This document shows, piece after piece, positions 25,129-34,201 of a stretch of 64,000 nucleotides of DNA. The DNA is taken from NCBI RefSeq assembly GCF_030269685.1, contig NZ_BSTT01000013.1, forward strand, positions 62,001-126,000. Direction: 5' to 3'. Each line of letters starts with the position of its first letter. Within the stretch, counting starts at the first letter, position 1. The DNA is from Actinomycetospora sp. NBRC 106378 (GTDB taxonomy: Bacteria; Actinomycetota; Actinomycetes; Mycobacteriales; Pseudonocardiaceae). The position numbers and the translations under genes were made by a program. The notes beneath the pieces were generated by a model that worked only from the letters and a program-made list of their open reading frames with translations, made no database searches and was not told the origin of the DNA.

Positions 25129-25272
25129 TCAGGCGGTCGTGATGTCGCCGTTGGTCAACGTGCCGGTCACGGTCCTGCTGCCGATCCGGACGGTCACCTG
25201 GTCCCGGCCGCCGGCCCATCCCCCGGTCGGGTGACACGCCGAGCGCGCGGACGTTCCGGTCCGCGCGTCCGC
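25129..25272 (-). pseudogene. Possible 3' remnant of a secreted-protein gene
   Basis: On the minus strand an open frame without a usable start ends in GRDQVTVRIGSRTVTG followed by TLTNGDITTA and a TGA. It alternates hydrophobic and polar residues like the last strands of a beta-domain. It is cut at its 5' side by a TGA near 25272 and by the promoter of the HlyD-like gene. A palindrome follows its stop as after intact genes. The family is not recognised and chance is possible. Confidence 0.3.
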
Positions 25273-25279
25273 CGATCAC

Positions 25280-25285
25280 TAGCGT
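25280..25285 (+). promoter_or_regulatory. Probable -10 box of the HlyD-like gene
   Basis: TAGCGT ends 6 bp before the GTG at 25292, which fits a leaderless transcript. Confidence 0.4.
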
Positions 25286-25291
25286 CGGCCC

Positions 25292-26338
25292 GTGACCACC
25301 ACCGCGATCCGGATGCCCGCGGCGGGCCCCGGTCCCGTTCGGCGGCGCCGACGGGGACGCGGGGTGGTCGCGGTCCTGCTGCTGTTCGTGGTCGTCGTCG
25401 TGATCGGCGGGCTGGCTCTCGGCGCGGACGCCCCGCTGCGGCCCGACACCGCGACCGTGGTCCGCGGCAGCGTCGTGGCGCAGACCCGCGCCGACGGCAC
25501 CGTGGTGAGCCGCCAGGCGTCCACGGCGTCGTTCCCGGTGGACGGCGTCGTCGCCTCCGTCGACGTGACGACCGGGGCGGAGGTGCGGGCGGGCGACGTG
25601 CTCGCGACGCTCGACGAGAGCGCCGTCCGCCCCCGCCTCGAGGCGGCGCGTGCCGCGGTGGTCGCCGATGAACGCGCCCGGGACGCCTCGACGCGCGTGC
25701 CGGTGCCCGACCCCGTCGCGATCGCCCGCCTGGACGCCGCGATCTCCGCCGACCGGGCCGCGCTGGCGGAGGCGCAGCAGGTGCTCGACGGCGGCGTGCT
25801 GCGCGCCGCCCAGGACGGCACGGTGACCGGTGTCCGGGCGCAGGTGGGCGACCGCGTCACGGCGAGCTCGCCCCCCGTCGTCGAGATCGCGGACCTCGCG
25901 GGGCTCGTCGTGCGGGCCGGCGTCGAGCCCGCGCAGGTCGCCGCGGTCCCCGTCGGCCGCACGGCGTTCGTGACGACGACCGGCCCCGCCACACGCGGTC
26001 GCGTGACCGACGTGGCGCCGGTCCCCGGCCCCGACGGGCGCTACGCCGTCACGGTCGACGCCCCGCTCGACGGTTCCGCCCGCATCGGCGTGCCCGCCCG
26101 GGTGGGCTTCGTGCTCGCGCGGCGGGACGGGGTCCTCGTCGTCCCGCGCGGGGCGCTGCGGCCCGGGCCGGCGCCGGAGACCGCGACGGTGTCGGTGCTG
26201 CGCGATCAGGGGCCCGGGATCGACACGCGCGTCGTCGGCGTCGGGCTCGTCGGCGACGACGTGGCCGAGGTGCTCGACGGCCTCGCGGTCGGCGACGAGG
26301 TGGTGGTCGGGGCGGGACTGCCGGCGACCGAGGAGTAG
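25292..26338 (+). CDS. HlyD/RND-type periplasmic adaptor-like protein
   Basis: 348 residues: a basic N-terminus, one transmembrane helix (VVAVLLLFVVVVVIGGLAL, about 25-43), then a lipoyl-type half (DGVVASVDVTTGAEVRAGDVLATLDES), a short coiled hairpin, the second lipoyl half (LRAAQDGTVTGVRAQVGDRV) and a C-terminal barrel ending in VLDGLAVGDEVVVG. No ABC transporter or permease gene follows, unlike usual operons. Its last 133 bp overlap, antisense, the end of the lyase-like gene. Confidence 0.82.
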   Translation: MTTTAIRMPAAGPGPVRRRRRGRGVVAVLLLFVVVVVIGGLALGADAPLRPDTATVVRGSVVAQTRADGTVVSRQASTASFPVDGVVASVDVTTGAEVRAGDVLATLDESAVRPRLEAARAAVVADERARDASTRVPVPDPVAIARLDAAISADRAALAEAQQVLDGGVLRAAQDGTVTGVRAQVGDRVTASSPPVVEIADLAGLVVRAGVEPAQVAAVPVGRTAFVTTTGPATRGRVTDVAPVPGPDGRYAVTVDAPLDGSARIGVPARVGFVLARRDGVLVVPRGALRPGPAPETATVSVLRDQGPGIDTRVVGVGLVGDDVAEVLDGLAVGDEVVVGAGLPATEE

Positions 26339-27579
26339 GTCTCGCCGAGCCGGGCGACGCTCAGGTCGGCCGTGGCGGTGCCGGCGTTGCCAGTGTCGCG
26401 GTAGAGGCCGACCTTCCAGTAGCTCCGCTTCCCGGGGTAGAGGGTGCCGCCGGGCGGGCGGAACCCCGCGATCTTCTGCGTTCCGTCCACCCAGGCGTCG
26501 ACCCGGCCCTCGGCGGGGTCGGACGAGAAGACGATCCCGACGACGAGGTCGACCGGCCGGCCGGTGATCGCGGGAGCGATGTCGGTCGCGAACAGCCGCG
26601 AGCCGCCGGGCCGACCGAAGCCGCCGCCGAGCCGGAACTTCCCGTCCTCGACCCGCAGTTCCAGCGGCGGCGACCCCGTCCCGTCGTTCTTCCACTGGGT
26701 CGCGAGCTGGAAGCCCGACGGGTCGAGCGGGAACGAGGGCGGGAGCAGGTAGGTCAGGCGGAAGAAGCGCGTCTGGCCCTCGCCGAACTCGTCGACGTCG
26801 GGCTCGACCTCGGCCCGCTGCGAGCCGCTGGGCACCGTGAACCGGATGGTCTTCGGTGGACCGTCGAGGACCTTCACCGTCGAGCTGCCGGTGATGTTGT
26901 ACGGGGTGTCCTCGAACCCGCCGAGGCCCTTCGTGGCGATGGCCCCGTCCCAGATCAGGCCGGTGCCCGAGGGCGCGGCTGTGGTGGTCACGGCTGCGCT
27001 GGTCGCGGCGAAGGCAGCGGGTCGGGGCCGGTCGGTGGGGATCGTCGGGACGGGGGACGTCGTCGGGACCGGCTCGCGCGTGTCCGGCCCGGCGGTCAGC
27101 CACACGCTCCGGGCCGCGGGCACGGCGGACCCGTCGGGGGCGCCGCGCAGCAGCAGCCGCACCTGCACCTCGGCGGTGGGGTCCGCGAACCGTGCGGGCG
27201 CGCGGTCGCGCACCGGCAGCCACGGACCCCACCCGCCGTCGGTGTCGAGGCCGCGGGCCTGGAGGTCCACCGCGGTGCCCGGCGGCGTCTCGGCCGTGAC
27301 CGTGCCGGCGAGGGTCGTCGTGGGCCGCAGCAGGCGGCGGGGAGCGACGGTGAGGACGCCCTCGGTGCGGGGCGCCGCGGGGCGGACCTCGCCCCCCGCG
27401 AGCACGACCCCGGCATCGTCGCCGCCCTCGAGGGCGAGCTCGGCCGACCAGGTCTCGGCGGGCGGCGTCGGGACCACGATCGCGGGGTCGGCGACGGCCG
27501 CAGCGGTGCCCGCGACCAGCAGCGCGGCGACGGCCGCGGCGGTGACGGCGGCCCGCCGACGGTCAGCACGCGGGGACAT
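26206..27579 (-). CDS. Secreted polysaccharide-lyase-like protein (heparin lyase I type)
   Basis: 457 residues. A signal peptide (RRRAAVTAAAVAALLVAGTAAAVADP) is followed by a beta-rich domain and, from about residue 215, a jelly-roll region resembling the heparin-lyase-I family: IWDGAIATKGLGGFEDTPYN, FQLATQWKNDG and YPGKRSYWKVGLYRDTGN. The last 40 residues are Thr/Ser/Pro-rich and lie over the 3' end of the HlyD-like gene, so they may be a late extension. The ATG at 27579 has GGAGG seven bases upstream and the gene overlaps its upstream neighbour by 17 bp. Catalytic residues were not identified. Confidence 0.75.
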   Translation of the reverse strand: MSPRADRRRAAVTAAAVAALLVAGTAAAVADPAIVVPTPPAETWSAELALEGGDDAGVVLAGGEVRPAAPRTEGVLTVAPRRLLRPTTTLAGTVTAETPPGTAVDLQARGLDTDGGWGPWLPVRDRAPARFADPTAEVQVRLLLRGAPDGSAVPAARSVWLTAGPDTREPVPTTSPVPTIPTDRPRPAAFAATSAAVTTTAAPSGTGLIWDGAIATKGLGGFEDTPYNITGSSTVKVLDGPPKTIRFTVPSGSQRAEVEPDVDEFGEGQTRFFRLTYLLPPSFPLDPSGFQLATQWKNDGTGSPPLELRVEDGKFRLGGGFGRPGGSRLFATDIAPAITGRPVDLVVGIVFSSDPAEGRVDAWVDGTQKIAGFRPPGGTLYPGKRSYWKVGLYRDTGNAGTATADLSVARLGETYSSVAGSPAPTTTSSPTARPSSTSATSSPTSPTPTTRVSIPGP

Positions 27580-28900
27580 CGGGGACCTCCAGTGCGGTGG
27601 CGGGGACGTACTGGTCGGGGCCGAGGCGCAGCCAGCGATCGGTGGCCGGCGTCGTGGTCGGCGGGGCGGTGGTCGTCGTGACCGCCGGTCGCCGGGCCAC
27701 GGCGGCCTGGTCGGCCGGTGGGGCGGCGGTCGTCGTCGGGGTGGCCGGCGGAGCGGTGGTCGTCAGCGGCACCGAGCTGCTCGGCGCGGACCCGGCGGGC
27801 GCGGCGCACTCGACGAGGACGCGCGAGCGCGGCGCGACGGACCCGACGTCGGGAGCCTCGGCAGAGGGGGCGGAGCGGACGGTCAGGGGATCGTCGGAGG
27901 TGGTGCCGGCCGGCCCCGTGCCGGTCCAGAGGTAGGTGACGTCGACCGGGGAGTTGTCGGCGAGGCGCAGGTCGCGGCGGAAGGTGCCGTCGGCGAGGTC
28001 GATCCCGGCCGGGTTGGCCACCCGGCGGCCGAACCCGTCGCGGCCGCCGTTGTACCCGTCGTCGCGGGCGGCCTGGGCCTGCGGGACGCCACGGGGGAGG
28101 TCGGAGAAGGACTCGCGGTCGGCGTTCCAGTAGTCGTCGCGGATGTTCCACGGGCCGACGTCCCAGACCGGGGCCCACGCGCACCGGCCGTTGTCGGCGC
28201 AGACGCGGACGGTGTAGTCGCCGGCCCCGTCCGGAGCGAGTCCGCGCCGCGACGGCAGGGCGACGAAGCGGTCGTCGGTCACGATGCGGTGGCCGTTGGC
28301 GGTGGTGTCGCCGACCAGACCGAGGCGGGTGGCGAAGACGCGGGCGGTGAAGGGCGGGCTCGCGACCACCGCCGCCGACCGTCGTGGTGTCGGGGTCGCG
28401 TCCGCGGTGAGCCACAGGCGGCGCAGCGCCGGGCCGGCCCCGCCGTCGCCCGCGACGAGGGTCACCCGGACCTGCACCTGCAGGGTCGCGGCGGGCAGCT
28501 GGGCAGGCCCCTGCGCGCCGGTGGGGATCCACTCGGACCAGGACCCGTCGTCCCGCAGACCCCGGACCGCGACCAGGACCTGCGAACCCGGCGGCGTGTC
28601 CGCGGTGACCGCCGCGGAGATCCGGTCGGCCACGGCGCCGAGGCGGCGCGGGGGGAGGAGCAGGGTGCCCTCGGCGGGGGCGGGCCCGGACGTCGTGGTG
28701 CGGGCGGTCGTGTCGCGCAGTCGCACGGCACCGTCGGCGGCGACCACGTCGACGTCGTCCCCGTCGGCGACGGCCAGCTCGGCGGCCCAGGTCTCCCCGG
28801 TCGGCAGGGACGGCAGGGCGCGCGCCGGGGGCGCCGCCGGGAGCGTCAGCAGCGTCGCGACCGCCGCCAGGACCAGTGCCCACCGCGTCGCCTCTCGCAC
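27563..28900 (-). CDS. Secreted protein with double-psi-barrel-like region and split SH3-like end
   Basis: About 445 residues from a GTG at 28900. A signal peptide (WALVLAAVATLLTLPAAPPARA) leads into the same N-terminal design as the next gene (GETWAAELAVADGDDVDVV, LLPPRRLGAVADRISAAVTA), so the two share a paralogous domain. The middle part, ARVFATRLGLVGDTTANGHR to VWDVGPWNIRDDYWN and GIDLADGTF, resembles a double-psi barrel (RlpA-like). The end has SH3-like halves ([17 protein letters not shown] and WLRLGPDQYVPATALEV) separated by a Thr/Pro-rich insert. A cell-wall role is inferred. Confidence 0.7.
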   Translation of the reverse strand: MREATRWALVLAAVATLLTLPAAPPARALPSLPTGETWAAELAVADGDDVDVVAADGAVRLRDTTARTTTSGPAPAEGTLLLPPRRLGAVADRISAAVTADTPPGSQVLVAVRGLRDDGSWSEWIPTGAQGPAQLPAATLQVQVRVTLVAGDGGAGPALRRLWLTADATPTPRRSAAVVASPPFTARVFATRLGLVGDTTANGHRIVTDDRFVALPSRRGLAPDGAGDYTVRVCADNGRCAWAPVWDVGPWNIRDDYWNADRESFSDLPRGVPQAQAARDDGYNGGRDGFGRRVANPAGIDLADGTFRRDLRLADNSPVDVTYLWTGTGPAGTTSDDPLTVRSAPSAEAPDVGSVAPRSRVLVECAAPAGSAPSSSVPLTTTAPPATPTTTAAPPADQAAVARRPAVTTTTAPPTTTPATDRWLRLGPDQYVPATALEVPDVPAC

Positions 28901-29075
28901 TCGATCATGGAATCCACCGCTGCCCGGCGGACGCAATCGCTGTGCGCGTGACGCATGTGAGTGATGGCCAGGGGGGTGAATTACATCGGTGTCGGTCGGT
29001 CGGCGTGCCCGGTGGCCCGGGTCCGTGTCACCCGGTAGAGATCTGGCGTCCACGATCGTGTGAAGGAGCCGCGCG

Positions 29076-29711
29076 ATGGGGCGCACCTGTGTGGTGCACG
29101 ACGAGCGGGAGCAGACGCGTCGTCGGCTGGAGCTGCTGCTGGCGAGCACCGGCGACGTCGACGAGGTGGTGGCCGCGGCCGACCTCGACGACCTCCTGGC
29201 GCGGGTGGGCGCCGGCCCCGTGGACGTGGTCGTGCTGGGGGCCGCGCGGGTCGGCACCGTCGCGGCCACGCTCGCCGCGGTCCGGCACGCGGCGCCGACG
29301 GTGCCCGTGCTGGTGGCCGGGCCGTCGGACGACCCGAGGGCGGTCGCGGAGGCCCTGACCGCCGGCGCGGCCGGCTATCTCCGCTGGGACGCGCCGCGGG
29401 CGATGACCCGCACGCTCGCGGCGTTGGCCGCCGGCTCCTCGACCGAGGGCGGGCTGCTCACCCCCGCGGACGAGGGTGTCCACCTCGACCGGCTCGCGCA
29501 GCGGGAGCTGGACCTCTCGGCCCGCGAGGTGCAGGTGCTCATCGGGCTGAGCCGGGGGATGACGCACGCCGACATCGGCGGGCGGCTCTACCTGTCCTCC
29601 GCCACCGTCAAGTCGCACGCCGCGCGGCTGTTCCGCAAGCTCGGCGCGACCGACCGCGCGGAGGCGGTCGGCCGGGCCTGGGCGCTCGGGGTGTTCAGGC
29701 GCGGTTCTTGA
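29076..29711 (+). CDS. LuxR/NarL-type regulator with an atypical receiver domain
   Basis: 211 residues. The C-terminal LuxR helix-turn-helix is [20 protein letters not shown] plus [20 protein letters not shown]. The N-terminal half folds like a response-regulator receiver (ends [25 protein letters not shown]), but where the phospho-acceptor Asp is expected the sequence reads VVVLGAARV with Gly at 55, so phosphorylation is unlikely. The ATG at 29076 has GAAGGAG upstream. No histidine kinase is adjacent. Its 3' end overlaps the convergent dehydrogenase by 17 bp. Confidence 0.85.
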   Translation: MGRTCVVHDEREQTRRRLELLLASTGDVDEVVAAADLDDLLARVGAGPVDVVVLGAARVGTVAATLAAVRHAAPTVPVLVAGPSDDPRAVAEALTAGAAGYLRWDAPRAMTRTLAALAAGSSTEGGLLTPADEGVHLDRLAQRELDLSAREVQVLIGLSRGMTHADIGGRLYLSSATVKSHAARLFRKLGATDRAEAVGRAWALGVFRRGS

Positions 29712-30900
29712 TCTCGACGCGGGCGACGGAGCGCAGGTGCACCTCGTCGGGACCGTCGGCGAGGCGCAGTGCACGTGCCCAGGCGTAGGCCGAGGCCAGC
29801 GGGAAGTCGTCGGACACCCCGCCGCCGCCGTGCACCTGGATCGCGCGGTCGATGACGTTGCAGGCCATCCGCGGGCAGACGACCTTGATCGCCGCGATCT
29901 CGCTCGCCGCGCCCCGGGACCCCACCTTGTCGATGAGGTCCGCGGCCTTCTGCACGTAGAGGCGGGCCTGGTCGATCTCGATGCGGCTCTCGGCGATCTG
30001 CTGCTGGACCACGCCCTGGTTCGCCAGCGGCCCGCCGAAGGCGATGCGCTCGTTCGCGCGGCGCACCATCGCGTCGAGGGCGCGCTCGGCCATGCCGATG
30101 AGGCGCATGCAGTGATGGATGCGTCCGGGGCCGAGGCGTGCCTGGGAGATGGCGAAGCCGCCGCCCTCCTCGCCGACCAGGTTCGACGCCGGGACCCGGA
30201 CGTCGTGGAACTCGATCTCGCAGTGCCCGTGCTGGTCCTGGTAGCCGAACACCGGCAGGGCGCGGACGATGTTCACGCCGGAGGTGTCGCGCGGGACGAG
30301 CACCATGGACTGCTGGCGGTGCTTCGAGGCCTCCGGGTCGGTCTTGCCCATGACGATGAAGATCGCGCAGCGCGAGTCGGCGGCTCCGGAGCACCACCAC
30401 TTCGTGCCGTTGATGACGTACTCGTCGCCCTCGCGGCGGATCTCGGTGGTGATGTTGGTGGCGTCGGAGCTCGCGACGTCCGGCTCGGTCATCGCGAACG
30501 CCGAGCGGATCTCGCCGGCGAGCAGCGGGACGAGCCAGTCCTGCTTCTGCTCGGCGGTGCCGAACAGGTGCAGCGTCTCCATGTTGCCGGTGTCCGGCGC
30601 CTGGCAGTTGATCGCCTCCGGCGCGATCACCGGCGACCAGCCGGTCACCTCGGCGACGGCGGCGTACTCGAGGTTCGACAGGCCCGACTCGGACGGCAGG
30701 AACAGGTTCCAGAGGCCGCGCTCGCGGGCCTCGGCCTTGAGGGTCTCGACGACGGGCGGGAGCTCGTGCTCGGCGGGGGTGCCGCGACGCGCCTCACGGA
30801 AGGCGTCGTATTCGGCCTCGGCCGGGAGGATCGACTCCTCCAGGAAGGCGCGCATCCGCTTCGTGTAGTCGTCCGCTACGGCGCTGGGGGCGAAGTCCAC
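29695..30900 (-). CDS. Acyl-CoA dehydrogenase (ACAD11-like)
   Basis: 401 residues. Family marks include [67 protein letters not shown] and [16 protein letters not shown]. It oxidises acyl-CoA to enoyl-CoA with FAD and hands electrons to ETF. The start is a GTG at 30900. The acyl-CoA synthetase of the window lies 8 kb away, so the two are not an operon. Confidence 0.92.
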   Translation of the reverse strand: MDFAPSAVADDYTKRMRAFLEESILPAEAEYDAFREARRGTPAEHELPPVVETLKAEARERGLWNLFLPSESGLSNLEYAAVAEVTGWSPVIAPEAINCQAPDTGNMETLHLFGTAEQKQDWLVPLLAGEIRSAFAMTEPDVASSDATNITTEIRREGDEYVINGTKWWCSGAADSRCAIFIVMGKTDPEASKHRQQSMVLVPRDTSGVNIVRALPVFGYQDQHGHCEIEFHDVRVPASNLVGEEGGGFAISQARLGPGRIHHCMRLIGMAERALDAMVRRANERIAFGGPLANQGVVQQQIAESRIEIDQARLYVQKAADLIDKVGSRGAASEIAAIKVVCPRMACNVIDRAIQVHGGGGVSDDFPLASAYAWARALRLADGPDEVHLRSVARVEIKNRA

Positions 30901-31025
30901 ACCCGCGACTCTCCCACCGGTGCGGGCGGTTCGCGAGGGTGGCGGTCCCCGCGATCTCCACCACCGTCACCCGCCGTCCCGAAGATGCTCCCCCAGGCGG
31001 GTCACCACAGCCGTAGTTACGTGCC

Positions 31026-31031
31026 TAGACT
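31026..31031 (+). promoter_or_regulatory. Probable -10 box of the molybdate operon
   Basis: TAGACT ends 7 bp before the GTG at 31039, consistent with a leaderless first gene of the regulator-modABC unit. Confidence 0.5.
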
Positions 31032-31038
31032 GCGCGCC

Positions 31039-31443
31039 GTGACGCACTTCCGGATCGCCGAGGCGGCTCGCCTGCTCGGGGTCAGCGACGACACGGTCCG
31101 TCGCTGGACCGACGGCGGCGCCCTGCCCGTCGAGGCCGACTCGAGCGGCCGCAAGGTCATCGCGGGCGCCGATCTCGCGGCGTTCGCGCGGGCCCAGGCA
31201 CACGCCACGCCCGACCCGTCCGGGGTCGGGCGCTCGGCCCGGAACCGGTTCGTCGGACTGGTGACCGACATCCAGAGCGACAAGGTCATGTCGCAGGTCG
31301 AGATCCAGTGCGGTCCGCACCGGGTCGTGTCGCTCATGAGCACCGAGGCCGTGCACGAGCTGTCCCTCGAGGTCGGCTCGCTCGCGGTCGCCGTCGTCAA
31401 GGCCACCCACATCATCGTCGAGACCCCTGGAGGGACCGCGTGA
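31039..31443 (+). CDS. MerR-type HTH plus Mop-domain molybdate regulator
   Basis: 134 residues. The N-terminus is an excisionase/MerR-type helix-turn-helix (FRIAEAARLLGVSDDTVRRW), the C-terminus a molybdate-binding Mop/TOBE domain (NRFVGLVTDIQSDKVMSQVEI ... EVGSLAVAVVKATHIIVE). Such two-part proteins head mod operons in actinobacteria, in place of classical ModE. The GTG at 31039 follows a -10 box by 7 bp. The stop overlaps modA (GTGA). Confidence 0.88.
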   Translation: MTHFRIAEAARLLGVSDDTVRRWTDGGALPVEADSSGRKVIAGADLAAFARAQAHATPDPSGVGRSARNRFVGLVTDIQSDKVMSQVEIQCGPHRVVSLMSTEAVHELSLEVGSLAVAVVKATHIIVETPGGTA

Positions 31444-32231
31444 GGACCCGATTCCGTGCTGCGCTGATGGCCGGCACCGCTGCCGTGCTCGGGCTGGCCC
31501 TGACCGCCTGTGGAGGCTCGGACTCCGGATCGGGTCAGCAGGCGGCCCCGGCGCGCACCCTGACCGTGTCCGCGGCGGCCTCGCTCACGAGCGTCTACCA
31601 GCAGCTCGGCACCGAGTTCCAGAACGCGAACCCGGGCACGACCGTCAAGTTCAACTTCGGCGGCTCGGACTCGCTCGCCCAGCAGGTCGTGCAGGGCGCC
31701 CCGGCCGACGTGCTCGCGACGGCCAGCTCGAAGACCATGCAGACCGCGGTCCAGGCCGGGAAGATCCAGGGCGAGCCGGTCGTCTACGCGACCAACTCGC
31801 TGCAGATCGCCGTGGCCCCGAACAACCCCAAGGGCATCACCTCACTGCAGGACCTGACGAAGCCGGGCGTCGTCTCGGTCGTCTGCGCTCCCGCCGTCCC
31901 GTGCGGCGCGGCCGCCGAGGCCGCCGAGAAGGCCGCGGGCGTCACGCTCACCCCGGCCAGCGAGGAGCAGGACGTCAAGGGCGTGCTCAACCGCGTCCAG
32001 ACCGGCAACGCCGACGCGGGCCTGGTCTACGTCACCGACGTGAAGTCCACGAACGGCGCGGTCACCGGCGTCTCCTTCCCGCAGGCGAGCGCGCAGGGTG
32101 CGGTGCAGTCGTACCCGATCGGCGTGGTCAACGGCTCGCAGAACGCCGACCTGGCGCAGAGCTGGATCAACTTCGTCCGGGGCCAGCAGGGCACGGCGGC
32201 GCTGCAGCAGGCGGGGTTCGTCACCAAGTGA
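31440..32231 (+). CDS. modA: Molybdate-binding lipoprotein ModA
   Basis: 263 residues. The signal peptide ends in the lipobox LTAC, after which the mature protein reads TLTVSAAASLTSVYQQLG, GSDSLAQQVVQGAPADVLATA and NRVQTGNADAGLVYVTD, all typical of ModA. It captures molybdate for the ABC importer. The GTG at 31440 overlaps the regulator stop. Confidence 0.94.
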   Translation: MRTRFRAALMAGTAAVLGLALTACGGSDSGSGQQAAPARTLTVSAAASLTSVYQQLGTEFQNANPGTTVKFNFGGSDSLAQQVVQGAPADVLATASSKTMQTAVQAGKIQGEPVVYATNSLQIAVAPNNPKGITSLQDLTKPGVVSVVCAPAVPCGAAAEAAEKAAGVTLTPASEEQDVKGVLNRVQTGNADAGLVYVTDVKSTNGAVTGVSFPQASAQGAVQSYPIGVVNGSQNADLAQSWINFVRGQQGTAALQQAGFVTK

Positions 32232-32270
32232 CCCCCGCGTGAGGAGGGCGAGCGGAGCGACGGGAGACGT

Positions 32271-33047
32271 GTGAGGACCACGGTTCCGCGGTTCCTCTGG
32301 GTGCCGGCGGCGCTCGCGTGGCTCCTGGTGGCGATCCCCGTCGCGGGGCTCGTCGTCCGGGTGGACTGGCCGAACTTCCTCGGCCTCGTCACCACGCCGT
32401 CGGCCCTCGCGGCCCTGCGTCTCTCGCTGGAGACCGGGCTCGCGACGATGGTGCTCTGCCTGCTGTTCGGGGGGCCGCTCGCCGTGGTCCTCGCGCGGTC
32501 GTCCCTGCCCGGCCTGCCGTTCATCCGGTCGGTGGTGCTGCTGCCGCTGGTGCTCCCACCCGTCGTCGGGGGCCTGACGCTGCTGTTCCTGTTCGGGCGC
32601 ACCGGGCCCGTCGGCGGGTTCCTCGACCGCGAGTTCGGCATCACCATCCCCTTCTCGACGGGGGCGGTGGTGCTGGCCCAGACCTTCGTCGCCATGCCGT
32701 TCCTCGTCGTTTCGCTCGAGGGAGCGCTGCGGACGGCGGGGGAGCGGTACGAGGCGGTCGCCGCCACGCTCGGTGCCTCCCCGGCGACCACGTTGTGGCG
32801 CGTGACCGTGCCGGTGGTGCTGCCGGGCCTGATGTCGGGCAGCGTGCTCGCGTTCGCCCGGGCGCTCGGGGAGTTCGGCGCGACGATCACCTTCGCGGGC
32901 TCGCTCGAGGGCACGACGCGGACGCTGCCGCTGTTCATCTACCTCGAGTCCGAGAGCGACCTCGACGGCGCCGTCGCGATGTCGCTCGTGCTCGTCGTCG
33001 TGGCGATCCTGGTCATCGTCGTGTCCCGCACCCGGGACCTGCGGTGA
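32271..33047 (+). CDS. modB: Molybdate ABC transporter permease ModB
   Basis: 258 residues with five or six hydrophobic helices and the EAA loop [20 protein letters not shown], which contacts the ATPase. [13 protein letters not shown] is typical of molybdate and sulfate permeases. The GTG at 32271 has GGGAGA upstream. Coupled to modC by GTGA. An exact CCCGTCGTCGGG motif lies at 32559-32570. Confidence 0.94.
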   Translation: MRTTVPRFLWVPAALAWLLVAIPVAGLVVRVDWPNFLGLVTTPSALAALRLSLETGLATMVLCLLFGGPLAVVLARSSLPGLPFIRSVVLLPLVLPPVVGGLTLLFLFGRTGPVGGFLDREFGITIPFSTGAVVLAQTFVAMPFLVVSLEGALRTAGERYEAVAATLGASPATTLWRVTVPVVLPGLMSGSVLAFARALGEFGATITFAGSLEGTTRTLPLFIYLESESDLDGAVAMSLVLVVVAILVIVVSRTRDLR

Positions 33048-34120
33048 GCCGGCTCGAGGTCGACGTCGCGGTCACCCGCGGGTCCTTCGCGCTCGACGTG
33101 TCGGTGACCGTGGAGTCCGGCGAGGTCGTGGCCGTGCTCGGCTCGAACGGCGCGGGCAAGTCGACGTTCCTCGGCGCGCTCGCCGGGCTGTACCGCCCCG
33201 ACCGCGGCTCGATCGCGCTCGACGGCCGGGTGCTCGACGACGTGCCCGTGCACAAGCGGCGGGTCGGGCTGCTCAGCCAGTCCGCGCTGCTCTTCCCCCA
33301 CCTCACCGCCCGCGACAACGTCGCCTTCGGGCCGCGCTCCACCGGTTCCCGACGACGGGTCGCGCGTGCGACCGCGGACCGCTGGCTCGCCGAGGTGGAC
33401 GCGACGGCGCTGGCCGACCGGCGCCCGTCGGAGCTCTCCGGCGGCCAGGCCCAGCGCATCGCGATCGCCCGCGCTCTCGCCTGCGAGCCCGAACTGCTCC
33501 TGCTCGACGAGCCGTTCGCGGCGCTCGACGTCGACGTCACCCCCGCGATCCGCTCGTTGCTGCGCCGCGTGGTGCGGGCCGCCGGGGTGACCACCCTGAT
33601 GGTCACCCACGACGTCCTCGACGCCGTCGTCCTCGCCGACCGGCTCGTGGTGCTCGACGCCGGCCGGGTGGTCGAGTCGGGGGCCACCGCCGACGTGCTG
33701 CGCCGGCCGCGCTCCGCGTTTGCCGCGCGGATCGCCGGACTCGACCTCGTCCCCGGGCGCTCCTGCCCGGAGGGCCTGCGCACCGCCGAGGGCACGGTGA
33801 TCGGCGGCGTGCACCCGGAGCCGGTCGCCGACGGGGAGCCGGCGGTCGCCCTGTTCTCCCCGGCGTCGGTGGCCGTGTACCGCGAGCCGCCGAAGGGCTC
33901 GCCGCGCACCATGGTGCCGGTTCGGCTGGCCGCGATGGAGCCCCACGGCGAGCTGGTGCGGCTCCGTGCGGGCGTTCCCGACGGCGGGCCGGGCTGGGTC
34001 GACGGCCTCGCCGCCGACGTCACGCCGGCCGCCGTCGCCGACCTGGGCGTCGACCCGGGCGACGAGCTGTGGTTCTCGGTGAAGGCGGCGGAGGTCGAGG
34101 TGTACCCGGCGGGCCGGTGA
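33044..34120 (+). CDS. modC: Molybdate ABC transporter ATPase ModC
   Basis: 358 residues. Walker [10 protein letters not shown], signature [15 protein letters not shown], Walker [13 protein letters not shown] and the switch His in [10 protein letters not shown] are all present. The C-terminal 110 residues form a TOBE-like regulatory domain ([13 protein letters not shown] ... [11 protein letters not shown]). It powers ModB. The GTG at 33044 overlaps the modB stop. TTCCCGACGACGGG (33346-33359) sits inside the coding region. Confidence 0.95.
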   Translation: MSRLEVDVAVTRGSFALDVSVTVESGEVVAVLGSNGAGKSTFLGALAGLYRPDRGSIALDGRVLDDVPVHKRRVGLLSQSALLFPHLTARDNVAFGPRSTGSRRRVARATADRWLAEVDATALADRRPSELSGGQAQRIAIARALACEPELLLLDEPFAALDVDVTPAIRSLLRRVVRAAGVTTLMVTHDVLDAVVLADRLVVLDAGRVVESGATADVLRRPRSAFAARIAGLDLVPGRSCPEGLRTAEGTVIGGVHPEPVADGEPAVALFSPASVAVYREPPKGSPRTMVPVRLAAMEPHGELVRLRAGVPDGGPGWVDGLAADVTPAAVADLGVDPGDELWFSVKAAEVEVYPAGR

Positions 34121-34133
34121 GCCCGACACCCGC

Positions 34134-34180
34134 GCGAACGGCACTCCCGCAGCATCTATGTGCACGAGAGTGCCGTTCGC
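34134..34180. terminator. Bidirectional hairpin between modC and the SDR gene
   Basis: GCGAACGGCACTC (34134-34146) pairs perfectly with GAGTGCCGTTCGC (34168-34180) across 21 bases, in the gap between two convergent genes. A two-way terminator is the natural reading. Confidence 0.65.
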
Positions 34181-34201
34181 TCGGAAGGGAGGATGGGCCG
34201 A

